From the NCBI RefSeq assembly GCF_000199675.1, contig NC_014960.1, positions 124,001-188,000 on the forward strand: a DNA stretch of 64,000 nucleotides, read 5' to 3'. The translations under genes and the position numbers were made by a program. Origin of the DNA: Anaerolinea thermophila UNI-1 (GTDB lineage Bacteria; Chloroflexota; Anaerolineae; Anaerolineales; Anaerolineaceae). The notes under the pieces were generated by a model that ran no database searches, had not been told where the DNA came from, and saw nothing but the letters and a program-made list of their open reading frames with translations. Shown here piece after piece: positions 16,229 through 25,068 of the stretch; position 1 is the first letter of the stretch; every line of letters begins with the position of its first letter.

Positions 16229-18013
16229 ATGAGTCAGTCCTTTCGCTTAATCAGCACCCGCACGCTGGTAGACTGCGCCATGGGGCGCGTCCCGGCGGAT
16301 CTGGTGGTGCGCAATGCCCGCTGGGTAAGCGTGCAGAGCGGCGAAATCCTGCCCCATACCGAAGTTGCCGTCAAAGACGGGCGCATTGCCGCCGTGGGCG
16401 AGGATGTGCGCCAAACCATCGGACCCAACACCCGCGTGCTGGATGCGCAGGGGCGCTATCTGGTGCCGGGTTTGCTGGATGCGCACATGCACGTGGAATC
16501 GGGCATGCTTTCGGTGGCGCAGTTCGTGCGCGCGGTCCTGCCGCACGGCACGACCGGCATGTTCATTGACCCGCACGAGATTGCCAACGTGCTGGGCTTG
16601 CGCGGTGTGCGCCTGATGGTAGAAGAAGCCCTGCTCCAGCCCATCCATGTCTTTGTGCAGGTGCCTTCCTGCGTGCCTTCCGCCCCCGGTTTGGAGACAG
16701 CCGGCGCGGTGCTGGGGGCTGAGGAAATCCGCGAAGCCCTCTCGTGGGAAGGCGTCATTGGGCTGGGCGAGATGATGAATTACCCCGGTGTGCAGTACTG
16801 TGATGAGGACGTGCACGCCAAACTGGAAGCCACCCGCCAAGCCGGCAAGGTCATCGGCGGACATTACCCGAGCCCTCTGCTCAACCACGAATTTGCCGCT
16901 TACGCCGCCGGAGGCGCCATGGACGATCACGAAGGCACGCGCCTGGAAGACGCCCTGGCGCGGGTGCGCAACGGCATGCGCGCCATGCTGCGCTTTGGCT
17001 CGGCGTGGCACGATGTCAAGGAACAGGTGCGTGCCATCACCGAGATGAATCTTGACCCGCGTTACTTCCTGCTCTGCACCGACGACTCGCACTCCGCTAC
17101 CCTCATCCAGGAAGGACACATGGACCGCGTCCTGCGCCATGCCATTGCTCAGGGCTTGCCGCCCATGACGGCGATTCAAATGGCAACCCTCAACACCGCC
17201 GAGCATTTCGGCGTCAGCCGCGAGATGGGCATGATTGCCCCCGGACGCTGGGCAGATATGCTGCTGGTGAGCGACCTGGTCAACTTCAGTGTGGAGATGG
17301 TCATTGCCAAAGGGCAGGTGGTGGCGCAGGACGGCAAACTGCTGGTGGAGCCGCCCGCCCTGCATTACCCCGACTGGGCACTGCGCACCGTGCATTTGCC
17401 GCGCGCGCTCACCGCGGTGGATTTCCGCCTGCCCGCCGACGACAGCCGTACCACCGCCAACGTCATCGGCATCATCGAGAATCAAGCCCCCACCCGCCAC
17501 CTGCACATGAACGTGCGCCCGGTCAACGGCGAAATTCAGGTGGATTTGAGCCGCGATCTGGCAAAGGTGGCGCTGGTGGAGCGTCACCGCCCCAGCGGCA
17601 AGGTGCAGGTGGGATTGGTGCACGGCTTCGGTTTTACCCAGCCCTGCGGCATTGCCTCAACGGTTGCCCACGACAGCCATCAGATGATTGTCATCGGCAC
17701 GGACGAGGAAGACATGGCGTGCGCCGCCAACCGTCTGATGCAGACTGGCGGTGGTCAGGTGGTCATCTCGCGGGGCGAGATTCTCGGCGAGGTGCAACTG
17801 CCCATCGCCGGGCTGATCTCCAGCGCGCCCGCCGAGCAGGTTGCCCGTCAAGCCGAAAGCGTGCTGGAAGGCTTCCGCGCCTGCGGATGCCATCTCAACA
17901 ACCCCAACATGCAGATGAGCCTGCTGGGACTGGTGGTCATTCCTGAACTGCGCATTTCCGATCTGGGACTGGTGGACGTGCGCCGCTTCCAGATCATTGA
18001 TGTGCTGGAATAA
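16229..18013 (+). CDS. ade: Adenine deaminase
   Basis: 594 residues. ATG 16229 (MSQSFRLIS) is preferred because AAAGGCAGG sits upstream; an in-frame ATG at 16205 is possible, and the frame further upstream is terminator sequence. Features are typical of Ade: an N-terminal beta domain, HMHVESG metal motif, DPHEIANVLG, GEMMNYPG, HYPSP, and CTDDSHS. The C-terminal adenine-deaminase domain follows (about 410-594). It converts adenine to hypoxanthine and ammonia. It is followed at 22 bp by a GntR regulator and then YgeY/YgeW/carbamate kinase, an apparent purine or allantoin-type nitrogen and energy module. Confidence 0.93.
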   Translation: MSQSFRLISTRTLVDCAMGRVPADLVVRNARWVSVQSGEILPHTEVAVKDGRIAAVGEDVRQTIGPNTRVLDAQGRYLVPGLLDAHMHVESGMLSVAQFVRAVLPHGTTGMFIDPHEIANVLGLRGVRLMVEEALLQPIHVFVQVPSCVPSAPGLETAGAVLGAEEIREALSWEGVIGLGEMMNYPGVQYCDEDVHAKLEATRQAGKVIGGHYPSPLLNHEFAAYAAGGAMDDHEGTRLEDALARVRNGMRAMLRFGSAWHDVKEQVRAITEMNLDPRYFLLCTDDSHSATLIQEGHMDRVLRHAIAQGLPPMTAIQMATLNTAEHFGVSREMGMIAPGRWADMLLVSDLVNFSVEMVIAKGQVVAQDGKLLVEPPALHYPDWALRTVHLPRALTAVDFRLPADDSRTTANVIGIIENQAPTRHLHMNVRPVNGEIQVDLSRDLAKVALVERHRPSGKVQVGLVHGFGFTQPCGIASTVAHDSHQMIVIGTDEEDMACAANRLMQTGGGQVVISRGEILGEVQLPIAGLISSAPAEQVARQAESVLEGFRACGCHLNNPNMQMSLLGLVVIPELRISDLGLVDVRRFQIIDVLE

Positions 18014-18035
18014 AAGAGAGAGGGATTGGAGAGAG

Positions 18036-18767
18036 ATGGAACTCAATGGAAAGAACACCCATCCGTATCAGCGCCTGCAGGATCAACTGGCGCAGTTAAT
18101 TGCCGCCACCCCGCCAGGCGGACGCTTGCCCGCCGAGCCGGAACTGGCAAGGCAGTTGAACGTCTCGCGGGCAACCCTGCGCGAAGCCATGCGCTCGTTC
18201 GAAGGACAGGGCTTGATTCGCCGCCGTCAGGGCGTGGGGACGTTCGTCGTCGGTCAGCCGGCGGTGATTGAAACCGGGCTGGAAGTGCTGGAGAGCATCG
18301 AGACGCTGGCGCACCGCATGGGCATGGATGTTTCCATGGGTGACCTGAACATCCGCGAGGTGAACGCCAACCCGGAAGAAGCCGCCCTGTTCGATGTGCC
18401 GCAGGGAACGCCGCTGGTGCAGGTGCGCCGCACCATCCACACCGCCGGGCGTCCGGTTGCCTATCTGGTGGATATCCTGCCGGAAGACGTGCTCACCCCG
18501 CAGGATCTGGAACGCGGCTTTACCGGTTCTGTGCTGGATTTGCTCCTGCGGCGCGGTTCGCCCATGCTGACGCGCTCGGTGGCGGAGATTCAAGCCGTTG
18601 CCGCCGATGCCAAAGTGGCGCGCTGGCTGGAAATTCAGCGCGGCGATGTCCTGCTGATGTTCAAGGCGCGCCTGTATAGCGCCGAAGAACGCATGATTGA
18701 CCTTTCCTACAGTTTTTTCCTGCCCGGCTACTTTCGCTTTCAGGTCGTCAGACGGGTAGGCAATTGA
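18036..18767 (+). CDS. GntR/HutC-family transcriptional regulator
   Basis: 243 residues from ATG 18036, preceded by GGAGAG. The winged-helix HTH (about 10-75: PGGRLPAEPELARQLNVSRATLREAMRSFE then LIRRRQGVGTFV) is followed by a UTRA effector-binding domain (about 90-240) typical of the HutC subgroup. It lies inside the purine-catabolism gene run, 22 bp after ade and 18 bp before ygeY, so it is the obvious candidate regulator of this cluster. The effector is not evident. Confidence 0.88.
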   Translation: MELNGKNTHPYQRLQDQLAQLIAATPPGGRLPAEPELARQLNVSRATLREAMRSFEGQGLIRRRQGVGTFVVGQPAVIETGLEVLESIETLAHRMGMDVSMGDLNIREVNANPEEAALFDVPQGTPLVQVRRTIHTAGRPVAYLVDILPEDVLTPQDLERGFTGSVLDLLLRRGSPMLTRSVAEIQAVAADAKVARWLEIQRGDVLLMFKARLYSAEERMIDLSYSFFLPGYFRFQVVRRVGN

Positions 18768-18785
18768 ACGCAACAAAGGAGCAAT

Positions 18786-20000
18786 ATGGTAGAGTCTCAC
18801 GTTGTGCAATTGATTCAAGAACGGGTGCGCACTGCCGAAGAGGATATCATCCGCTTCCTGCGCGAAATTTGCGCCATTCCCAGCATGGAATCGCAGATTG
18901 GTCCCGTCGGCGAGCGCATCGGCGCGGAAATGCGCAAACTGGGCTTTGACGAAGTGCGCTTCGACAAGATGGGCAACATCCTCGGGCGCATCGGCAACGG
19001 TCCCAAAGTGCTGGTGTACGACTCGCACATCGACACCGTAGGCGTGGGCGACCCAGCCGAATGGCCCTACGACCCCTTCGAGGGCAAAATTGAGAACGGC
19101 TGTCTGTATGCCCGCGGCGCGGTGGACGAGAAGGGCAGTACCCCCGGTATGGTCTATGGGCTAGCAATTGCCCGCGATTTGGGCTTGCTGGACGGCTGGA
19201 CGGTATACTACTTCGGCAACATGGAAGAGTGGTGTGACGGCATTGCCCCCAATTCCTTCGTTGAAGTGGACCCCGGCGTGCGCCCCGATTTCGTCGTCAT
19301 CGGCGAACCAACCATGATGAAGGTGTACCGCGGTCACAAGGGACGCCTGGAATTCAAGGTGACGGCGCGCGGCAAGAGCGCTCATGCCGCTTCCAACCAC
19401 CTGGGCGATAATGCCATCTACAAACTTCTGCCGGTCATCGCCGGCATCCGCGACCTGGAGCCTGCGCTGGGCGATCATCCCTTCCTTGGACACGGCAAGA
19501 TTACCGTGACGGATATGAAGGTGCGCACCGCCAGCATCAACGCCGTGCCCGACGAGGCGGTGATTTTCATCGACCGCCGCATGACCTTTGGCGAGACCAA
19601 AGAGCAGGTCATCGAACAGGTACGCGCGCTCATCCCCGAAAAGGACCGCGAGAGTGTCACCATCGAAGAACTGTTCTACGACGAGCCTTCGTACACCGGC
19701 TTTGTCTTCCCGGTGGACAAGTACTTCCCCGCCTGGGCGCTGGACGAGGAGCATCCGCTGGTGCAGGCAGGACAAAAGACGCGCACGCTCATCGGCTTGC
19801 CCGAAGCGCCTTCCGGCAAATGGGATTTCAGCACCAACGGCATCTACTGGGCAGGCAAGGCGGGCATCCCCAGCATTGGCTTTGGTCCGGGCGACGAGCG
19901 CCTGGCGCACGCCATGGCAGAGCATGTCCCGCTGGCGGAAGTGGTCAAAGCCGCCGAGTTCTACGCCCTTCTGCCGCGCATCATTCAGGAGACAAAGTAG
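18786..20000 (+). CDS. ygeY: YgeY-family M20 metallohydrolase
   Basis: 404 residues with AAAGGAG upstream. M20 peptidase/deacylase motifs are clear: YDSHIDTVGVGD (metal His and bridging Asp), GAVDEKGS, NMEEWCDG (catalytic Glu-Glu), GEPT, and a dimerisation domain around RGKSAHAASN. The sequence matches the YgeY subgroup that sits next to YgeW and carbamate kinase in E. coli. It presumably hydrolyses an amide of a purine-ring breakdown product. The gene ends 35 bp before the carbamoyltransferase, so the two are probably cotranscribed. Confidence 0.85.
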   Translation: MVESHVVQLIQERVRTAEEDIIRFLREICAIPSMESQIGPVGERIGAEMRKLGFDEVRFDKMGNILGRIGNGPKVLVYDSHIDTVGVGDPAEWPYDPFEGKIENGCLYARGAVDEKGSTPGMVYGLAIARDLGLLDGWTVYYFGNMEEWCDGIAPNSFVEVDPGVRPDFVVIGEPTMMKVYRGHKGRLEFKVTARGKSAHAASNHLGDNAIYKLLPVIAGIRDLEPALGDHPFLGHGKITVTDMKVRTASINAVPDEAVIFIDRRMTFGETKEQVIEQVRALIPEKDRESVTIEELFYDEPSYTGFVFPVDKYFPAWALDEEHPLVQAGQKTRTLIGLPEAPSGKWDFSTNGIYWAGKAGIPSIGFGPGDERLAHAMAEHVPLAEVVKAAEFYALLPRIIQETK

Positions 20001-20035
20001 AATATCCAAACTTTCATTTTTAGGAGGATTTTGAT

Positions 20036-21016
20036 ATGCAGACCAATTTAAGAGGACGCGACTTCATCGGAGACCTGGATTTTTCCAAAGAAGAAGTCGA
20101 AACCGTGCTGGATGTGGCATGGGACCTGAAGCGCAAACGCGCGCTTGGCGAACCCCATCCCCTTCTGCGCGATAAAACCCTCGCCATGCTGTTCTTCTTC
20201 ACCAGCACGCGCACCCGCGGATCGTTCGAGGCGGGCATGGCGCAGTTGGGCGGTCATGCCGCGTTCATTGACTCCGACACCACGCAAATTGCCCACGGCG
20301 ATACTGCCAAGGAAATCGGCGAGATTTTCGGGCGCTACTTTGACGGCATTGCCATCCGCCAGTGCGACTGGCAGTTCGGCAACAAGTACATCAACGAGGT
20401 TGCCCGCTACTCCCGCGTGCCGGTGCTGAACATGCAGGACGACATTTACCACCCCTTCCAGTGCCTGGCAGACCTGATGACCATCATGGAGAAGAAAGGG
20501 CGCGACCTGCGCCGCCGCAAGATTGTCGTCTCGTGGGCGTATGCCGCTTCGTACAGCAAGCCCATCTCCGTACCGCAGTCGCTCATCCTGCAGTTGACCC
20601 GCTTTGGTGCGGATGTGGTGCTGGCGCATCCCCCCGAGTTTAAACTGATGCCCGAAATCGTTGAAATGGCGCGCGAGAACGCCCGCAAGTACCACTCCGG
20701 CTTCGAAATCGTCCACGACATGGACGAAGCCTTCAAGGATGCCGATGTGGTCTATCCCAAGTCCTGGGGTCCGCTGGTGACCACCACCGACAAGAACGAG
20801 GGCAAGGTGCTCATCGAGAAGTACCGCGACTGGATTACCGACCAGCGCCGTATGGACCTGACCAAAGAGGACAGCATTTACATGCACTGTCTGCCCGCCG
20901 ACCGCAATCTGGAAGTGACCGATGAGGTCATTGACGGTCCGCACTCGGTGGTGTACGATGAGGCGGAAAACCGCCTGCACGTCCAGAAAGCCGTCATGGC
21001 GCTGACCATGTCGTAA
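20036..21016 (+). CDS. ygeW: YgeW-like knotted carbamoyltransferase
   Basis: 326 residues, preceded by TAGGAGG. Carbamoyl-phosphate site: TSTRTRGSFEAGMAQLGG. Further family motifs are SQIAHG-like TTQIAHGDT, HPFQCLADL, the knot-region WAYAASYSKPISVPQ, and MHCLPADR. The second half closely resembles E. coli YgeW (VSWAY..KP.SVPQ, DVVYPKSWGP) rather than ornithine transcarbamylase, though it is shorter than the E. coli protein (about 396). It is thought to run in the phosphorolytic direction, giving carbamoyl phosphate from a ureido compound, which the next gene uses to make ATP. Confidence 0.82.
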   Translation: MQTNLRGRDFIGDLDFSKEEVETVLDVAWDLKRKRALGEPHPLLRDKTLAMLFFFTSTRTRGSFEAGMAQLGGHAAFIDSDTTQIAHGDTAKEIGEIFGRYFDGIAIRQCDWQFGNKYINEVARYSRVPVLNMQDDIYHPFQCLADLMTIMEKKGRDLRRRKIVVSWAYAASYSKPISVPQSLILQLTRFGADVVLAHPPEFKLMPEIVEMARENARKYHSGFEIVHDMDEAFKDADVVYPKSWGPLVTTTDKNEGKVLIEKYRDWITDQRRMDLTKEDSIYMHCLPADRNLEVTDEVIDGPHSVVYDEAENRLHVQKAVMALTMS

Positions 21017-21055
21017 GATGTTCAACTCAAAAAATTCATTGGGTGAGGAGTGAAG

Positions 21056-22009
21056 ATGTCCAGGAAGAAAACCGCAGTCATTGCTATTGGTGGGAACTCG
21101 TTGATTAAAGACAACGCCCACCAGAAAATTGAAGATCAGTATCAAGCCGCGAAAGAGACCTGTTACCACATCGCCGACATGATTGAGGCAGGCTGGAACG
21201 TGGCAATCGGCCACGGCAACGGTCCGCAGGTCGGGTTGATTCTGCGCCAGTCCGAAGTTGCCGCCAAGGTCGAGCATCTGCCTGAAACCCCGCTGGATGT
21301 GTGCGGCGCCGAAAGCCAGGGCTTGATCGGCTACCTGCTCCAGCAGAACCTGCAGAACGAACTGTTCCGCCGCAAGATTCATCAGAACGTTGCCACGGTT
21401 ATCACCCAGGTGCTGGTGGATAAGAACGATCCGGCTTTCCAGCACCCCACCAAGCCGATTGGCGGCTTCATGACCGAAGAAGAAGCCAAACGCAAAGCCG
21501 AAGAACTGGGCTGGACGGTGGTGGAAGATGCCGGGCGCGGCTGGCGGCGCGTGGTGGCTTCGCCCGACCCCAAAGAGGTGGTGGAACTGGATACCATCAA
21601 AGCCCTGATTGAGGCGGGCGTGATCGTCATCACCGTGGGCGGCGGCGGAATCCCCGTCATCGACAAGGGCGACGGCGACTATGTGGGCATTGCCGCAGTC
21701 ATCGACAAGGACTTCGCTTCCAGCCTGCTGGCACAGGAAATCAACGCGGACATCTTCATCATCTCTACCGCCGTGGAGAAGGTAGCCCTCAACTACGGCA
21801 AACCCAACGAGAAACTGATTGACCGCATGACGGTTGCCGAAGCCAAGCAGTACATTCAGGAAGGACACTTTGCCAAAGGCTCCATGCTCCCCAAGGTGCA
21901 GGCGTGCATCCGCTACCTGGAAGCAGGCGGCAAGGAAGCCCTCATCACCAGCCCGGAGAACATCGGGCGGGCACTGCGCGGTGAAACCGGCACCTGGATT
22001 GTGCCATAG
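21056..22009 (+). CDS. arcC: Carbamate kinase
   Basis: 317 residues from ATG 21056 behind TGAGGAG; an in-frame GTG two codons earlier is possible. Amino-acid kinase motifs are present: AIGGNSLIK, GHGNGPQVG, VVASPDPK, VGGGGIPV, DKDFAS. It transfers phosphate from carbamoyl phosphate to ADP, giving ATP, CO2 and NH3. It is the last gene of the YgeY-YgeW-kinase run (40 bp spacing) and would be the energy-yielding step. The order matches the E. coli ygeW/yqeA neighbourhood, so it could also be called yqeA. Confidence 0.93.
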   Translation: MSRKKTAVIAIGGNSLIKDNAHQKIEDQYQAAKETCYHIADMIEAGWNVAIGHGNGPQVGLILRQSEVAAKVEHLPETPLDVCGAESQGLIGYLLQQNLQNELFRRKIHQNVATVITQVLVDKNDPAFQHPTKPIGGFMTEEEAKRKAEELGWTVVEDAGRGWRRVVASPDPKEVVELDTIKALIEAGVIVITVGGGGIPVIDKGDGDYVGIAAVIDKDFASSLLAQEINADIFIISTAVEKVALNYGKPNEKLIDRMTVAEAKQYIQEGHFAKGSMLPKVQACIRYLEAGGKEALITSPENIGRALRGETGTWIVP

Positions 22010-22038
22010 GATTGTGTCTTAACCTCAAACGAATGAGC

Positions 22039-22077
22039 AAACGGAGTCTTCTCTCGAAGGCTCCGTTTGTGTTTTTC
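22039..22077 (+). terminator. Intrinsic terminator of the purine cluster
   Basis: Stem AAACGGAG / CTCCGTTT (22039-22046 and 22061-22068) extended by an inner TCTTC/GAAGG helix, with tail TGTGTTTTT. Confidence 0.85.
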
Positions 22078-22190
22078 GACAGGTTCACCAACCGCGCCCT
22101 GCCGCTGGCTGAGTGTGCCGAAGCCAGCGTATGCACCCCGGTATGGCTCGACAGACTCGCCAATCGCAAAAGGACGCGGTCTTACCCGCT
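22077..22190. repeat. Dispersed intergenic repeat fragment
   Basis: TTCGACAGGTTC, GAGTGTGCCGAAG and GGCTCGACAGACTCGCC are divergent versions of the GACAGGCTC / GAGCCTGCCGAAG element seen best at 39122-39172. No gene is evident between the carbamate kinase terminator and the esterase stop. Confidence 0.5.
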
Positions 22191-22255
22191 CTTTTCGCCT
22201 TTAGCGGGAAACCTTAACCGTGTCGTCACCATCGCAAGGACGCCAGAATATGCCT

Positions 22256-23215
22256 TTAAGGTTGAACGGGCACTTTTTCCTTTTGTATGGACTGAGGATT
22301 CGTTTCTTCCGCTTGCGCGCGCGAGAGGTGATGATGCAGGAAGGACCCCATCTGGCGCAGGGAACGCCAAGACTCCGGCACGCGCAGGGTGAATAACTGG
22401 AAGACATGCCACATGCCTTCCCAGACGACCAGTTTGGCATCCACCCCGTCCTCAAGCAGACGCTCCACCAGACGGGTGGAATCGGTGTAGAGGATTTCTT
22501 CCGTGCCCACATGCACCAGAATGGGCGGCAAGCCGTGGAAGTCGCCATACAGCGGTGAGGCGTAGGGATGGCGCGGGTCCAGGTCGCGCAGGTACAGGCG
22601 GGCGGCAACCGGCAGGTCGGCAGGGTTGATGAGCGGGTCGCGGGTTTCGTGGGTTTTGACCGATTCGCCCACGCCCGCCAGATCCGTCCACGGCGACATC
22701 AGCGCCGCGGCGGCGGGCAGAGGCTCGCCGCGGTCGCGCAGCGCCAGCAGGGTTGCCATTGCCAGCCCGCCGCCCGCCGAATCACCGGCAAAAGCGATTT
22801 TGTGAGGCGGGTACCCCAGCCGTTGAAGGTGATGATAGGCGGCAAGGGCGTCTTCCAGCGCGGCGGGGAAGGGATGCTCAGGCGCAAGGCGGTAATCCAC
22901 CACCAGGGCGCGGGTGCGCGCAAACAGGGAGAGGTAGCCCACCATCTCGCGGTGGGTGCGGGGTGAGCCGACTGTGTAAGCCCCGCCGTGCAGGTAGAGA
23001 ATGACCTGATCGGGGGTGTTGCGTTCGGGAATGAGCCACTCGGCGCGTGGACCACCTGCGGCGGCAAAGCCGATGCGCACACCGGGCGGAGTGTGCAGCA
23101 AAAGCCGGGCGTAAAACTCCAGAACGTCTCTTTGCTGGTGAATGCTCCAGTTACTGTGTGGGACGAAAGGAAACAGGCGCAGAACGCCCAGAAACAATTG
23201 ACTGACAAAACTCAT
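22256..23215 (-). CDS. Alpha/beta hydrolase, hormone-sensitive-lipase-type esterase
   Basis: 319 residues. The HSL-family oxyanion motif appears as YLHGGAYTVGS (near 93) and the nucleophile elbow as FAGDSAGGGLA (near 162). Catalytic Asp and His candidates lie in the C-terminal third (HVGTEEILYTDS, EGMWHVFQLF). It has a short hydrophobic N-terminus but no clear cleavage site, so it is probably cytoplasmic or membrane-associated. A monocistronic gene, with the AT-rich restriction-modification island beginning about 30 bp upstream. Acyl-chain preference cannot be told. Confidence 0.85.
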   Translation of the reverse strand: MSFVSQLFLGVLRLFPFVPHSNWSIHQQRDVLEFYARLLLHTPPGVRIGFAAAGGPRAEWLIPERNTPDQVILYLHGGAYTVGSPRTHREMVGYLSLFARTRALVVDYRLAPEHPFPAALEDALAAYHHLQRLGYPPHKIAFAGDSAGGGLAMATLLALRDRGEPLPAAAALMSPWTDLAGVGESVKTHETRDPLINPADLPVAARLYLRDLDPRHPYASPLYGDFHGLPPILVHVGTEEILYTDSTRLVERLLEDGVDAKLVVWEGMWHVFQLFTLRVPESWRSLRQMGSFLHHHLSRAQAEETNPQSIQKEKVPVQP

Positions 23216-23245
23216 TATAAGACCTTTTCAAAAGAATGAAGAATG

Positions 23246-24049
23246 TTATTCTTCCAGTAAATTAATTTCTTGTACGCTTTTATAAAGATTTTTCCATGAA
23301 TTTTGTTTTATCCGGAATTTTGTTCCATGATTATGTCCTGTGCGAGCATCAAAGTCCACAAATACCAACCCCATTTCAATACAGTTTAAGAATCTTTCAA
23401 AATCGAATCCAGATAAGACAAACAATTTTTTGTACAGAAAAAATTCATGCCTATTTTCTATTTTTGACTCAGCAATTACATAGAAACAATTCTTAATTTT
23501 AGAACCAATTGCATACTCTAAGTCTTGAAATCCCCAGTATGGTTCAGGGCATAGAGAATCAGGTACCGAATTTGCCCACTCTTTTATAGAAGGGTCGCTT
23601 GCATCTATATGATCTTTAGAAAAAGTAAAGCGAAGTTTTCTCGCATTTCGGTCTAGAACTAATTTGAAACCTCTATTTGTGTAATGAATAGCATCTGTAG
23701 TTGAACGAAAACTTTTTTCATCATTAGGGTATTTTTTCCCTGCTTCTTTATGTCTCCATCCAAAATTCGGAAGTAATATACATGAAACAATTTGCAAAGC
23801 AGTTGGGGAAGGTTCTAAATGTTTGAGAGTAATTAGGGAAGATGTATGTTCTCTTTGTCCCTTCAACTCCCATTCTTGTGCATTTGGAATTGGCAGATTG
23901 TTTTCTGATAATCCCAGTAAACATTCCAAAGTATTTCCTACAGCGCCATCATTTCTTCGCTCTATAGTTTGTTTTACACTTTTTTTCCAGCCTTCTCTAC
24001 TGATTTGATGAATTTTTTCTATTAAATCTTCTTTAGTAAATGTTATCAT
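23246..24049 (-). CDS. Type II restriction endonuclease, MvaI/BcnI-like
   Basis: 267 residues with AT-rich codon use unlike its neighbours. The segments GNTLECLLGLSENN and EWELKGQR, followed by TLKHLEPSP, match what I know of the MvaI/BcnI family (monomeric nicking-type enzymes cutting CCWGG or CCSGG). The EWELK segment supplies the catalytic E-x-K. The start overlaps the methyltransferase stop (ATGA), so M and R are translationally coupled, with methylase first. The exact recognition site cannot be read. If the family assignment is wrong, it is still almost certainly the endonuclease partner of the adjacent methylase. Confidence 0.75.
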   Translation of the reverse strand: MITFTKEDLIEKIHQISREGWKKSVKQTIERRNDGAVGNTLECLLGLSENNLPIPNAQEWELKGQREHTSSLITLKHLEPSPTALQIVSCILLPNFGWRHKEAGKKYPNDEKSFRSTTDAIHYTNRGFKLVLDRNARKLRFTFSKDHIDASDPSIKEWANSVPDSLCPEPYWGFQDLEYAIGSKIKNCFYVIAESKIENRHEFFLYKKLFVLSGFDFERFLNCIEMGLVFVDFDARTGHNHGTKFRIKQNSWKNLYKSVQEINLLEE

Positions 24050-24969
24050 TGTGAAGGTCTCCAGAAATCAAGCAGATATTCAAATGTAGTTCCCATTGTG
24101 ATGTAATTACTGGGCCAGCCGAAAATTCCGATTTTGTTAACAATGTTTGTCCGATCCCAAATGATTATATTCCTCAGCTCATAACCTCTTTGTCTTAACT
24201 CTTCAATGAGAGAAACGTGGATGGTAATTCTTTTATCTTCCCACCACATATCGGGAACGTTGATTACGCAATGCCCTCTAGGTTTTAACAAAGGGAGTAA
24301 CTTCTCAAAAATTTCACCCATTGCTCTAGTATACTCCTCAAGAGGCATTGTTCCTAAATCGGAAGGATCTTGGGAATATTGTTCAATTTTCCCAAACTGT
24401 TCATTCTTTCTATCACGTCTCGATTTATTAAGACGTTTTCGATTCAGCAAATTTGCATAAGGGGGAGATGTCCATATTAGACTTACCATTTCGGGTTCAA
24501 GGTAATTAGGAATATTTCTGGCATCATCATGAATTGCTACCTGTTGGGCGTTATTGAAAAGGTTATTAGTTGCTAATCGCTCAGCACATAAATCAATATA
24601 TTTTTCTTGAAGGTCAAAACCTACAGCGTTTCGATTAAGATCCCTTGCTGCAACCAAAGTAGTTCCACTTCCGACAAACGGATCTAGAACCAATTCTCCT
24701 TCATGGGTAAATAAGCTGATCACTTTTTTTGAGAGAGAAATTGGAAAAGTTGCAGGGTGAATACTTTTATCACGAATATCTCTCCCTTCGTAATTAAACT
24801 GCCAAACTCCTAGTTGACACTTGATCCATTCTTTAGCTGATAGGCAACTTAAGTGATTAGGAGGACATGAACAGGTTCTTGTATACCCAATAGATAGTTT
24901 TGTTCGATAAAGAGTTTGGGCTTCTTTTACTTTCAAAGGAAGAGAAATTCCGGTGTATGTATCATTCAT
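24046..24969 (-). CDS. Type II DNA methyltransferase, probably N4-cytosine
   Basis: 307 residues. SAM-binding motif I DPFVGSGTT (near 97-105) is followed by motif IV WTSPPY (near 168). SPPY is the form usual in N4-cytosine methylases. Motif I precedes motif IV, unlike the beta-class order. An N-terminal CxxxxxxCP-like pair (TCSCPPNHLSC) may bind zinc. The partner is the MvaI/BcnI-like endonuclease; M.MvaI and M.BcnI are themselves m4C enzymes, which fits. The AT-rich composition compared with flanking GC-rich genes suggests recent acquisition. Confidence 0.85.
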   Translation of the reverse strand: MNDTYTGISLPLKVKEAQTLYRTKLSIGYTRTCSCPPNHLSCLSAKEWIKCQLGVWQFNYEGRDIRDKSIHPATFPISLSKKVISLFTHEGELVLDPFVGSGTTLVAARDLNRNAVGFDLQEKYIDLCAERLATNNLFNNAQQVAIHDDARNIPNYLEPEMVSLIWTSPPYANLLNRKRLNKSRRDRKNEQFGKIEQYSQDPSDLGTMPLEEYTRAMGEIFEKLLPLLKPRGHCVINVPDMWWEDKRITIHVSLIEELRQRGYELRNIIIWDRTNIVNKIGIFGWPSNYITMGTTFEYLLDFWRPSQ

Positions 24970-25068
24970 AAGGTTGACTCCAGACTATGGGAAACAATAA
25001 TTTAAATATGGTGAAATAAATTATACTGTCTTTCATAAAATTGTTTTGAATGATTCTGCGTAAGATGC

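Noticed and set aside
20048..21868. 606-codon frame antisense to the carbamoyltransferase and carbamate kinase
   Set aside because: Shadow of two clearly functional genes; no recognisable domain.
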